From UBA493 sp035655435 (GTDB taxonomy: Archaea; Iainarchaeota; Iainarchaeia; Iainarchaeales; Iainarchaeaceae), in the NCBI GenBank assembly GCA_035655435.1, contig DASRUN010000001.1, positions 1 through 42,572 of the forward strand: 42,572 nucleotides of DNA, read 5' to 3'. Shown here one piece after another: positions 15,459 to 22,523 of the stretch; position 1 is the first letter of the stretch, and the number at the start of each line of letters is the position of its first letter. Position numbers and translations under genes: made by a program. The notes beneath the pieces are model-generated. The model did not search any database. It saw nothing but the letters and a program-made list of their open reading frames with translations, and was not told the origin of the DNA.

Positions 15459-16480
15459 CTCCACATTCCCAAATTGGATTGCTTTGTTTTTTCATTCAGT
15501 TTTTCATAAAGCTTGTTCACGGAACTTTCCACACGATCTTTTGAAAAATCGTGTTTTGTGCACAAAAAATCAATTATGCCGTCTTTGTCAGGCAAATTGA
15601 ATTTCAATTGATAATCTTTTGTTGCAGCCGGCTTCAAAAATATTTTTTCAATTTCTTTATAATCAAAATTCGGCGTAAATTCTGTTGCCTCAATAATTTT
15701 TTCAAAAGAATTATGTTCCTGCACCAATTTCAAAGCTGTTTTGACCCCAATTTTTGGAAATTTTTCATTAAAATCAGTTCCGACAAGAATTCCGATCCAA
15801 ATAAGCTTTTCTCGAGAAATAGAATTTTCTTTCAGCACGTTTTCTAAAACAATTTTTTCGGGTTCGACATCAGCATAAACATTTTTTCCCGGAATTTTCC
15901 TTTTTCCCGAAACACCAATATTTCTGTAAAGAATTGAAGCACCAAAAAGAAGCGCATCATAATCCTGGCTTACGCATCCATCAAGTTTTTTATCAACAAC
16001 CATTGAAACAATTTGAGCTTCGCCATCACTAGGAGCCTGAACAACCGGAAGACCCATTAATTTCACGAGTTCTTTTGCATCATCAACCATTTTGGGTTCT
16101 AATTTCAGGGCACGCGAACCGAATTTTTTTGCATCCTCCAAATCCCCCTGCTTCAATGCCTCTTCATGCTTTTGAATTGCGGTTGTTCTTGTTTCAATGC
16201 GCTTTGCAATGGTTTCTTTTTTCAGTTCATTTGGTTTGCCGTCGAAAACAAAAACAGGTTTAACTCCGCGCTCGACAAGATTAATTGTTCTGTAAAATAA
16301 ACCGGTTAAATGAGAAGTTACGTTTCCATGCGAATCCATTAACGGGGTTCCATCCTGGCCGCGAATGCTGGAAAGGAATTGATAAATAACATTATAAGAG
16401 TCAAAACCAAGAGTTTTGCCGTTAAGCGAGTCAAGAGAAATGGATTCACGGGAAACAATATCTCCAATAGCAGTGCCCAT
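15455..16480 (-). CDS. fen: flap endonuclease 1
   Basis: FEN1 removes 5' flaps during Okazaki-fragment maturation and base-excision repair. The 341-aa sequence is of normal archaeal length. It opens MGTAIGDIV and has the N-region acidic motif LGFDSYN, VFVFDGKPNELKKE (about 75-88), the internal metal-binding APSDGEAQ (about 149-156) and SQDYDALLFG, and the helix-hairpin-helix segment LVGTDFNEKFPKIGVKTAL. The last residues, QSNLGMWS, are a shortened PCNA-binding (PIP) motif with Gln, Leu and one aromatic residue. Typical PIP boxes have two aromatics. Promoter sequences lie in the 134-bp divergent gap with the next operon. Confidence 0.94.
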   Translation of the reverse strand: MGTAIGDIVSRESISLDSLNGKTLGFDSYNVIYQFLSSIRGQDGTPLMDSHGNVTSHLTGLFYRTINLVERGVKPVFVFDGKPNELKKETIAKRIETRTTAIQKHEEALKQGDLEDAKKFGSRALKLEPKMVDDAKELVKLMGLPVVQAPSDGEAQIVSMVVDKKLDGCVSQDYDALLFGASILYRNIGVSGKRKIPGKNVYADVEPEKIVLENVLKENSISREKLIWIGILVGTDFNEKFPKIGVKTALKLVQEHNSFEKIIEATEFTPNFDYKEIEKIFLKPAATKDYQLKFNLPDKDGIIDFLCTKHDFSKDRVESSVNKLYEKLNEKTKQSNLGMWS

Positions 16481-16542
16481 TAAACCACTAAAGCATTGGG
16501 AAACAGGTTATTTTAACAGTTTTGGGCACGGAAGTACTTTAA

Positions 16543-16558
16543 TGAGACATTTGTCTCA
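16543..16558. repeat. 16-bp palindrome TGAGACATTTGTCTCA, copy 1
   Basis: Perfect inverted repeat with 7-bp arms and a TT centre. It lies in the divergent intergenic region between fen and the operon starting at 16615, so it could be an operator. The identical 16-mer recurs at 31969-31984. Confidence 0.6.
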
Positions 16559-16614
16559 TAAACGATTTTTTCTCTGGCTCTTAATCTTTTTAACACCTAT
16601 TCAGCACAGACAAT

Positions 16615-17379
16615 ATGGGGGAAAAAATGGAAATAACAAAAAAAAACAACGGGTTTGCAATAATATTTTCCGAAGCAGAGGCAAAGCAGCTCGGCATTGA
16701 CCACAAAAAAGAGCACGAGCTTTCCAAAGCAAAAGACGGAATCTGGATTCTTACTGAAGGACAGGCAAAAAAAAATCCCGCAATACCGGAAAAAAAGAAG
16801 GAAACCACGCCAATTGATGAGGCTGAACAAAAAATCATTGGGTTACTGAAAAAGTTTTCACTTAGCGAAAGAGTTGAAGGAAGTTTTGAGAAACAACTCT
16901 CAAAAGATGAACTCAAAAAATTCTCGGAAATGATATCGCAAAATAAAATCGAAAAATTCAAACTTAATGAATCATACAAAAAAGCGGTCTACAAGCTTGC
17001 CGAAGAAAATCCGAACAAGTTTGACAACGATGAAAAACCATTCCACGAATTCACGCTCGAAAACGACGGTTTCCTTGTAGTTAAAAACGAAAACCGCGCA
17101 AAAGAACTCAGCGAACAATTAAAGGAAAAAATAAAGGAAGGAGAAATCAAGGGAACGCGAAATTTCAACGGAGAATTCTATGTAATCTACACAGACCTCC
17201 TTGAAAATGCGGAAGAAAAAGTCCTCAAAGAACTGAAAGGAAAAATGAATGAAAATATAGAACAACTAAGCGCGGCAACGGGATTAACACAAACTCTTTG
17301 CAAAATTGCAATCGAATTCCTCAAAGAGGAAGGACAAATAATTGAAAAAAGAAAGGAACAATACCAATACATAGAGTGA
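16615..17379 (+). CDS. unknown protein with C-terminal winged-helix-like domain
   Basis: Not recognised as a named family. The 254-aa soluble protein has a short beta-rich N-terminal part (residues 5-50: NNGFAIIFSEAEAKQLGI and DGIWILTEGQAKK), a charged linker, a helical middle (EQKIIGLLKKFSLSERVEG), a second small domain near 140-185, and a C-terminal HTH-like segment, IEQLSAATGLTQTLCKIAIE, with a likely wing EGQIIEKRKEQYQYIE. This suggests nucleic-acid binding. ATG 16615 fits a leaderless mRNA from TTTTTAAC near 16586; ATG 16627 is possible. The stop overlaps the next start as GTGA. It heads an operon whose last gene is tRNA-binding. Confidence 0.65.
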   Translation: MGEKMEITKKNNGFAIIFSEAEAKQLGIDHKKEHELSKAKDGIWILTEGQAKKNPAIPEKKKETTPIDEAEQKIIGLLKKFSLSERVEGSFEKQLSKDELKKFSEMISQNKIEKFKLNESYKKAVYKLAEENPNKFDNDEKPFHEFTLENDGFLVVKNENRAKELSEQLKEKIKEGEIKGTRNFNGEFYVIYTDLLENAEEKVLKELKGKMNENIEQLSAATGLTQTLCKIAIEFLKEEGQIIEKRKEQYQYIE

Positions 17380-17756
17380 AAAAAATGCTAGTTTTACTGC
17401 CAATATTATCAGACAAGGAAAATGATGAAAAATTCCTGGACGAAGCCCTCAAAGGGGCAAAGCAGATCATACTGCTTATAGTGGTTGATGCGGGAAAAAA
17501 AGAGGAATTCGGTTTTGCAACATCACAAATCCAAAAAGCCAGAAAAGTGCTTGAAGAGGTTTCAGAGACAATAGGGCAGAAAAGGAAAAGCTACGAGGAT
17601 ATATTGGAATGGGGAGACACCAACGCAAAAGTTCTCAATCTCGCAATGCTGAGAAAAGTCGACAAAGTAATACTGAAAAAACAAGAAAACCAATATTTCA
17701 AAGATCTGGTGAAAAAACTTAAACATGAAAAAATCGAAGTAGAGGTAATTGAATGA
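17376..17756 (+). CDS. universal-stress-protein-like small protein
   Basis: A 126-aa alpha/beta protein resembling UspA-type folds. It opens with a beta strand KMLVLLPILSDKENDEKFLD, then a helix and AKQIILLIVVDAGKK, a long helix with QKARKVLEEVSETIG, and a C-terminal strand pair around ADKVILKKQ-like KVDKVILKKQENQYF and EKIEVEVIE. The nucleotide-binding G-x2-G-x9-G-[ST] motif of ATP-binding Usp proteins is not evident, so a non-nucleotide-binding variant is likely. The GTG start at 17376 overlaps the previous stop (GTGA), and its own stop overlaps the next ATG (ATGA). An internal ATG at 17388 is a less likely start. Confidence 0.6.
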   Translation: MKKMLVLLPILSDKENDEKFLDEALKGAKQIILLIVVDAGKKEEFGFATSQIQKARKVLEEVSETIGQKRKSYEDILEWGDTNAKVLNLAMLRKVDKVILKKQENQYFKDLVKKLKHEKIEVEVIE

Positions 17757-18073
17757 TAAAATTTTCAGATTGGGAAAAACTCGAAATCCGAATCGGAACA
17801 GTAATTGAATGTGCTAAAGCGGAAAATGCTGACAAATTACTCAAACTCAAAATAGATTTCGGCAATGAAGAAAAACAGGTTTTAACCGCAATGGCGGAAC
17901 ATTTTGAGCCGGAACATTTCATAGGAAAACAAATACCCGTTCTTGTAAACCTCGAACCGCGAAAAATAAGAGGATTGGAAAGCCAAGGAATGATATTAGC
18001 TGCAGATGTTGAAGGAAAACCCGTTCTTTTGCATCCGGAAAAAGAAGTGCCGAACGGAAGCAAGATAGAATAA
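17753..18073 (+). CDS. tRNA-binding OB-fold protein (MetRS beta-subunit type)
   Basis: A 106-aa stand-alone tRNA-binding domain of the MetRS C-terminal/EMAPII/Trbp111 family. The OB fold is marked by LEIRIGTVIECAKAENADKL (residues about 10-29), the acidic strand KLKIDFGNEEKQVLTAMAE, VLVNLEPRKIRGLESQGMIL (about 63-82) and the end EKEVPNGSKI. In archaea and some bacteria such proteins dimerise and improve tRNA capture by methionyl-tRNA synthetase, whose catalytic gene is not in this window. It is the last gene of a three-gene overlapping operon. It converges on the sigma-like gene with 1 bp between the stops. Confidence 0.88.
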   Translation: MIKFSDWEKLEIRIGTVIECAKAENADKLLKLKIDFGNEEKQVLTAMAEHFEPEHFIGKQIPVLVNLEPRKIRGLESQGMILAADVEGKPVLLHPEKEVPNGSKIE

Positions 18074-18074
18074 A

Positions 18075-18686
18075 TTATATCAGTTTTTTAATTTCAGGAT
18101 GAGCTCTGATTCGCCCTATTATGCGTTTAACAAGCATATTTACGTTTTGACGTGTCATTTTATATTCAGCACCAAGCTCTTCAGCAGTTTTTGCTTCACC
18201 CTCAATAAGCCCAAATCTTTTTAAAAAAATTAATTTATCTCTTTCTTTGTTTTTATCTGGACTATTCTCTAGCACTTCATTTACAATAGGCATTAAACCG
18301 CCTTTTAACAGAAAGTCACGAGGGGGATTTTTCACACCAATATTTTTAAGAAACGAAACTACTGCGATGTTCGAAGACCGTTTTTTTGCACTTAATCGCG
18401 AATAAACAGTATACAATTCATTTTTAATGTATGTAACAGCAATAGTGGAAAATTTTACTTTTCTACTCGGATCATAATTTTTAGCCGCATTATGTAAGGC
18501 CATTAATGCATGCTGTTCTAAGTCATCGCAATCTATAGCGTTTCTTTGAAAAAAATCTCGATGTTTTAACCAAAGGTTTCTAGCGCGACCAATAGCAAGC
18601 GCTTGATGTTCATGAAACAACTTGTTTGCAATTTCAGGATGGTTAATTATACGTTTTTTCGTACCGGTCTTTTTTCCAGAGGGCAT
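18075..18686 (-). CDS. sigma-70-like protein (regions 2 and 4)
   Basis: The 203-aa protein has the architecture of a compact bacterial sigma factor. Residues about 27-105 match region 2: LAIGRARNLWLKH (2.1), then DDLEQHALMALHNAAKNYDP and KVKFSTIAVTYIKNEL (2.2-2.4, cf. DLIQEGxxGLxxAVxxFDxxxGxKFSTYAxxxIR). Residues about 148-200 match region 4: RDKLIFLKRFGL, a helix-turn-helix with TAEELGAEYKMTRQNVNMLV, and a helix ending IRAHPEIKKL. Region 3 is replaced by a short linker. Two aromatics used in promoter melting (consensus STYATWW) are changed to STIAVTY. It begins 5 bp after trpS on the same strand, so it is probably co-transcribed. Archaeal RNA polymerase normally uses TBP/TFB, so the role is unknown. 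It could be a transferred bacterial or phage gene, or a DNA-binding protein of sigma origin. Confidence 0.82.
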   Translation of the reverse strand: MPSGKKTGTKKRIINHPEIANKLFHEHQALAIGRARNLWLKHRDFFQRNAIDCDDLEQHALMALHNAAKNYDPSRKVKFSTIAVTYIKNELYTVYSRLSAKKRSSNIAVVSFLKNIGVKNPPRDFLLKGGLMPIVNEVLENSPDKNKERDKLIFLKRFGLIEGEAKTAEELGAEYKMTRQNVNMLVKRIIGRIRAHPEIKKLI

Positions 18687-18691
18687 AGGAT

Positions 18692-19783
18692 TTATCCATT
18701 CACAATTTTTTCAGCTTTCTTCAAATTATCTTTCACCTTGCTTTGGTGATCTTTGAGCAACGGAATGAAAAAATCAATTGCAAATTGCTTTAATTCAGAA
18801 GCAAGCATTTTTCCTGAAGAAAATTCTTCGCCGATTTTTTCCAACTCCTTTGTTTTAGGATAATGGAATTTAAGCATTTCAAAAACAAGATCAATTTCCA
18901 AGTTTCCTCCTTTCGAACGATGCTCTTCAATAGTGGGTTGGCCGCCAGAGAAAGCACGCTTGATTTTTTTCTCCGCAACCTTCAAATCATCATCCAAAAA
19001 AACCGCGGTTTCAGGATGCGAAGCACTCATCTTTGAACCCGGCTGCAAACCTGATTGGTGCCTGAAGTAAATAAAACCGGGAACCTCCAAACCATAAGGA
19101 AGACGCTTTGCAATATCCCTTGTAAGGCGAGCATGAGGGTCTTGATCCAAACCAATTCCGGTAACGGAAGGCATTTTTCCGGAAAATTCTTCCAACTGCG
19201 GATGCATGATATCAGCATACTGGAGAAAATTCGCACCCATTTTTCCAAGATCAACATGGCCGTAAACCGCTTCGAAAGTGTTCTTTGTAATCTTCTTGCT
19301 CAACTCAAAAGCAAATTCATAATAGCGTTTTTTGTAATTTGACTGAACATAAATATCCTTTTCATCCAAACCCAAAGCGAGAAGATCTGCAACATTCTTG
19401 ACAGCGAACTTTTTAGCGGTCTTCAAATCAGGAATCTTAGAATCGGGCCTGCTCAAAAAAGCATCTAAATCCGAAACCGCAAAATAATTTTTTGCGCCCT
19501 TCTTTTTGAAAAAAAGAAAAAGATCAACATCAACCTTATGCCCAAGATGATAAGAACCGGAAGAAGCTATTCCGGTAATGTTCACAAACGGCTTTTTTTC
19601 TGAAATCCTTTTGAAAACCTTGTCAAAGTCTCTGTGAGCAATTATAACTCCGCGCTCAAACAAATAATGATCAAGGAGCATATTCTCCGGATATTTTTTC
19701 AACCCAAACTCCTTGAACACATGATCATAATCTGTTATGCTCATTGAACCCCATGGATCGATTTTTTCGGTCAAAAATAACAT
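18692..19783 (-). CDS. trpS: tryptophanyl-tRNA synthetase
   Basis: TrpRS charges tRNA-Trp. The 363-aa protein has the archaeal/eukaryotic-type opening KIDPWGSMSITDYDHVFKEF, the HIGH-equivalent SGSYHLGHK (about residues 81-89), the diagnostic GLDQDPHARLTRDIA (about 211-225) and the KMSKS-equivalent GSKMSASHPETAVFL (about 250-264). ATG at 19783 is chosen; the frame extends one codon upstream to a TTG. TATA-like GTTATATATTCG at about 19802-19815 is about 25 nt upstream, so the message is nearly leaderless. The sigma-like gene follows after 5 bp. Confidence 0.94.
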   Translation of the reverse strand: MLFLTEKIDPWGSMSITDYDHVFKEFGLKKYPENMLLDHYLFERGVIIAHRDFDKVFKRISEKKPFVNITGIASSGSYHLGHKVDVDLFLFFKKKGAKNYFAVSDLDAFLSRPDSKIPDLKTAKKFAVKNVADLLALGLDEKDIYVQSNYKKRYYEFAFELSKKITKNTFEAVYGHVDLGKMGANFLQYADIMHPQLEEFSGKMPSVTGIGLDQDPHARLTRDIAKRLPYGLEVPGFIYFRHQSGLQPGSKMSASHPETAVFLDDDLKVAEKKIKRAFSGGQPTIEEHRSKGGNLEIDLVFEMLKFHYPKTKELEKIGEEFSSGKMLASELKQFAIDFFIPLLKDHQSKVKDNLKKAEKIVNG

Positions 19784-19833
19784 CAAAAACTAATAGAGAA
19801 CACGAATATATAACACTTTTTGTGAAAAAAAAG

Positions 19834-20646
19834 TCATTTGGAATTGGACTTTTTCTCTTCCAGGTATTTTACGATCTTCTCGGCAAAATTATAACCCAAC
19901 GACTCAAAAAACCTGAAACCCGGGCTCCTGTTAACCTCTATTACAAAAAGACCTTTGGAAGTAACTCCTATATCAACTCCCGCTATTTCTGTTTGAACCG
20001 CTTTTGAAGCCTTCAAAGCAAGTTTCTTGACTTTAGAAGAAAGTTTTATTTTCCTTGGCTTTGCGCCTTGTGACATATTATGAATCCACGAAGCAGAAAC
20101 CTTTTCCGCACCATTGAAAGTTTTGGTTCCGCACACATAAACACGATACTCACGCTTAATATCGGCAAACTCCTGTGCGATAAAATCTTTTCCAAAAAAT
20201 TTTGGCGCATTTTTCACCAGCAGTTTCTTCGAAAACTTTACAATACCCTTCCCGCGTTTCCCCTTCATGGGTTTAAGGACAATTTCATCAGAAGGAAAAG
20301 AAAGAATCTTTTCCAAATTCTTTTTCGTAAAAGAAATGGTTTCAGGAACATACAGCCCGGCCTTTTTGAAAAGAATGTAATTCCCAAGCTTTGTCCGGTT
20401 CTTTTTTTTCGCAATCTTCTCATCAACCACAATCTTGTTCCTTTTAAAAAAACTTAAAGCAATTTTCTGCGCAACATGAATCTCCCCCTCAATCGCGCGG
20501 AGCAGGAGCGCATCAAATTTTGAGTAATCTATTTTCAGGTTTTTTTTTAGAAGCATGAAAACCGTGCTATGGCCTCTTTTTTCAGCCTCTTCAATAATGC
20601 GCTGAATTTCAAATTGTTTTTCGACCGAAAGAATGAGAATGTGCAT
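19834..20646 (-). CDS. RimK-like ATP-grasp ligase
   Basis: The 270-aa protein is an ATP-grasp carboxylate-amine ligase of the RimK/LysX/CofF/MptN group. These enzymes add amino acids, often glutamate, to proteins or cofactors. A pre-ATP-grasp N-terminal domain (MHILILSVEKQFEIQRIIEE) is followed by KLGNYILFKKAGLYVPET (about 107-124), the glycine-rich nucleotide loop LKPMKGKRGKGIVKF (about 143-157), DFIAQEFADIKREYRVYVCG, and the metal-binding end AGVDIGVTSKGLFVIEVNRSPGFRFFE (aspartate, then glutamate and asparagine). The substrate cannot be assigned. A micro-ORF, hairpin and T tract lie just upstream (20657-20757), an unusual attenuator-like arrangement. Confidence 0.85.
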   Translation of the reverse strand: MHILILSVEKQFEIQRIIEEAEKRGHSTVFMLLKKNLKIDYSKFDALLLRAIEGEIHVAQKIALSFFKRNKIVVDEKIAKKKNRTKLGNYILFKKAGLYVPETISFTKKNLEKILSFPSDEIVLKPMKGKRGKGIVKFSKKLLVKNAPKFFGKDFIAQEFADIKREYRVYVCGTKTFNGAEKVSASWIHNMSQGAKPRKIKLSSKVKKLALKASKAVQTEIAGVDIGVTSKGLFVIEVNRSPGFRFFESLGYNFAEKIVKYLEEKKSNSK

Positions 20647-20656
20647 TTTAAATTCC

Positions 20657-20690
20657 GAAAAAATTAAAGAGGGGATCTAAAAGAATCCCC
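20657..20690 (-). terminator. hairpin plus T tract upstream of the RimK-like gene
   Basis: On the minus strand GGGGAT (20690-20685) pairs with ATCCCC (20676-20671) across an 8-nt loop, followed by TCTTTAATTTTTTC. It has the form of an intrinsic terminator. It lies between the 10-codon micro-ORF and the RimK-like ATG at 20646, so it could act as an attenuator. Confidence 0.5.
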
Positions 20691-20708
20691 CACCTACTTA
20701 CAAATTAA

Positions 20709-20741
20709 TTATTTCTTTTTTTTCTTTTTCTTAGCTGCCAT
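20709..20741 (-). CDS. 10-codon micro-ORF, MAAKKKKKKK, possible leader peptide
   Basis: The minus strand carries ATG at 20741, then two alanine and seven lysine codons, then TAA at 20709-20711. A near-perfect Shine-Dalgarno sequence GGGAGGT ends 8 nt before the ATG, one of the strongest in the window, which argues against chance. It ends about 20 nt before a hairpin with a T tract, and the RimK-like gene begins 63 nt after it. Runs of lysine codons can slow ribosomes, so it may be a regulatory leader. It could also be a standalone basic micropeptide. Confidence 0.45.
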   Translation of the reverse strand: MAAKKKKKKK

Positions 20742-20844
20742 TTTAGATTACCTCCCAAAAAAGTAAAAATAAACGCCGTGCCCAGGAAAAAAACTAAAAT
20801 CAGTTTTTTGTAGAAAATTTTTTCCCTTTTCCAAACCGGCAATC

Positions 20845-20863
20845 AAAAATCCTTAGGATTTTT
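20845..20863. repeat. inverted repeat in divergent promoter region
   Basis: AAAAATCCT-T-AGGATTTTT has 9-bp arms. It lies between the minus-strand micro-ORF/RimK unit and the plus-strand endA promoter. It could be a shared operator or a two-way hairpin. Confidence 0.55.
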
Positions 20864-20928
20864 CCTCCGCCGAGTTGAAACTATTATGGTATCCAAGTAT
20901 TTAAACTTAATGAATCATATAATTCCGC

Positions 20929-21438
20929 ATGGCATTGATAGTTTCCGACAAAATTTTTTTGCAGGACAAAAAAGAATCCGACAGATTACGGCAACGCGGC
21001 TTCGGAGAACAAAAAAACAGAGAACTTGTTTTGGATTTGTTCGAAGGATTCTATTTGATGCAAAAGGACAAGCTTGAAATTGGAGATTCAAAAGGAAAAA
21101 ATCTTTCGGAAGAAGAGTTTCTCAAAAAGGCAGCCGCCAAAATAAAAGATTTTTATGTAAAATACCAGGTTTTCTTCGACATGAGGGAAAGAGGATACAT
21201 AGTAAAAACCGGATTCAAGTTCGGATTTGACTTTAGAGTATATCCGCGTGGAAAAAAACCCGGGGAAGCGCACTCGCAATGGTGCATAAACGTAAGCGCA
21301 CAGAATGATAAGTACAATTACATAGAAATGAGCAGGATGGTGAGGCTTGCGGGAAACCTAAAAACCAAATTCCTGGACGCGGTTGTTGATTCCGAAAACG
21401 AAATCAATTACTACGAAACCGAAAGAGTGACACCGTGA
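20929..21438 (+). CDS. endA: tRNA-splicing endonuclease
   Basis: EndA cuts bulge-helix-bulge introns from archaeal pre-tRNA and pre-rRNA. The 169-aa protein is the alpha-type subunit, which acts as a homodimer or homotetramer. The C-terminal catalytic domain is clear: VFFDMRERGYIVKTGFKFG (about 83-101), then catalytic Tyr in DFRVYPRG, His in GEAHSQWCI, and Lys in NLKTKFLDAVV. TATA ATTTAAAC at about 20896-20903 lies about 28 nt before the ATG. The next gene starts with GTGA overlapping its stop. Confidence 0.93.
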   Translation: MALIVSDKIFLQDKKESDRLRQRGFGEQKNRELVLDLFEGFYLMQKDKLEIGDSKGKNLSEEEFLKKAAAKIKDFYVKYQVFFDMRERGYIVKTGFKFGFDFRVYPRGKKPGEAHSQWCINVSAQNDKYNYIEMSRMVRLAGNLKTKFLDAVVDSENEINYYETERVTP

Positions 21439-22109
21439 ACCAAAAATTATTCAACATTGAAAAAGGCTGCCGGTTCAATGACCAAATATTCAAAAAACTC
21501 GTTGAAAAATTCAGAAACAAGGAATTTTCTACGGAAATTGATGTTGCAAAGTTTATTGATTCTGAAATAAAAAAAGTCGAGGCAAAAAACGCTTTCCCGA
21601 CAATAGTTGCATCAGGATCAAATGCGGTTGAATGGCACCATGTTCCAAATGACAAAAAATTAAGGAAAGGATTTTGTGTAATAGATTTTGGATCAAGGTT
21701 TTCAAGTTATTGTTCCGACATGACAAGAACTGTTTATTTTGGAAAAGCAAGTGCAACAGATAAAAGAATTTATGGAATTGTGAAAAGCACGCAGGAAAAA
21801 TGCATTCGCAAAGTAAAGGCAGGAGCAAATGCAAATGAACTTTACTTGCTCGCAAAAAAATCCTTGGGAGCATATGCGGATTACTTTGGACACGGCCTTG
21901 GACATGGCCTTTCAAAATTAATTCATGCAAACCCAAGAATTGGAAGAAAAATTGCTTTTTTGAAGGAAGGAGACATTGTAACAATCGAACCGGGAGTTTA
22001 CATTCCGCGCGTTCTTGGAATTAGGATTGAGGATGATGTGTTGGTTAGAAAAAACGGTTATAGGGTTCTTTCAAAGAGCCCAAAAAAGTTCATTGAGATA
22101 AAAATGTGA
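21435..22109 (+). CDS. M24-family metallopeptidase (Xaa-Pro aminopeptidase-like)
   Basis: A 224-aa pita-bread-fold peptidase without the N-terminal creatinase domain of full-length Xaa-Pro dipeptidases. All five dinuclear-metal ligands are visible: Asp in CVIDFGSRF, Asp in YCSDMTRTVYFG, His in FGHGLGHGLSKL, Glu in VTIEPGVYIP and Glu in GIRIEDDVLV. It probably removes N-terminal residues from peptides. The start is GTG at 21435, overlapping endA. It is followed by a hairpin between it and the convergent histone gene. Confidence 0.86.
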   Translation: MNQKLFNIEKGCRFNDQIFKKLVEKFRNKEFSTEIDVAKFIDSEIKKVEAKNAFPTIVASGSNAVEWHHVPNDKKLRKGFCVIDFGSRFSSYCSDMTRTVYFGKASATDKRIYGIVKSTQEKCIRKVKAGANANELYLLAKKSLGAYADYFGHGLGHGLSKLIHANPRIGRKIAFLKEGDIVTIEPGVYIPRVLGIRIEDDVLVRKNGYRVLSKSPKKFIEIKM

Positions 22110-22152
22110 AAAAAACTAATTTTTATTTTGAAAAATTTAAAAAAATAGAAAA

Positions 22153-22175
22153 TTTGAAGGAAAAAATCCTTCAAA
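22153..22175. terminator. bidirectional hairpin between M24 peptidase and histone genes
   Basis: TTTGAAGGA-AAAAA-TCCTTCAAA is a 9-bp perfect stem between two convergent stop codons, so it can end transcription from both sides. Confidence 0.6.
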
Positions 22176-22177
22176 CC

Positions 22178-22354
22178 TTAAAAGTCTACTGCTCTTACGG
22201 TTTTTCTTCCGTTGGCCTTTGCCCTTTCAGCAGCCTTTTTTACAAGCATGCTAACAACATCATTCAAACCGTCAACCGCGTCTCCGGCAGTATTGCAGCC
22301 TGCAGACTTGATTGCGTCCTTAACTTTTGATCCGACAACTAATGATTCTCCCAT
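22178..22354 (-). CDS. archaeal histone, short form
   Basis: A 58-aa histone-fold protein that wraps or bridges DNA as a dimer. ATG 22354 follows the Shine-Dalgarno GGAGGGTGAT; the longer frame to 22435 would read through the leader. The fold is visible as SKVKDAIKSAGCNTAGDAVD (helix 1 and loop), LNDVVSMLVKKAAERAKANG (long helix 2) and RKTVRAVDF (loop 2 and the start of helix 3). The RKTV-x-x-D motif is typical of histones. The sequence stops directly after it, so helix 3 is almost absent. A hairpin lies in the 5' UTR. Confidence 0.85.
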   Translation of the reverse strand: MGESLVVGSKVKDAIKSAGCNTAGDAVDGLNDVVSMLVKKAAERAKANGRKTVRAVDF

Positions 22355-22377
22355 TATATCACCCTCCAAATAAAAAA

Positions 22378-22391
22378 CTCCCAAAAGGGAG
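22378..22391 (-). promoter_or_regulatory. leader hairpin of the histone gene
   Basis: On the minus strand CTCCC-TTTT-GGGAG is followed by TTTTTTATTT and then the Shine-Dalgarno GGAGGG. The 5' arm CTCCC could pair either with GGGAG or with the Shine-Dalgarno itself. The histone TATA box TTTATAAA is at about 22417-22425. Confidence 0.45.
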
Positions 22392-22523
22392 ATTCTGATT
22401 AAAACAGCAAAAAAAGATTTATAAAGAAATACCACGAATAACGCTCAAAAACGGCAAAATAATGGGGTTTTGAGGTTAATTGGAAAAAAATTTAATGAAA
22501 AAAATAGAAAATGCGGGGAAAAA

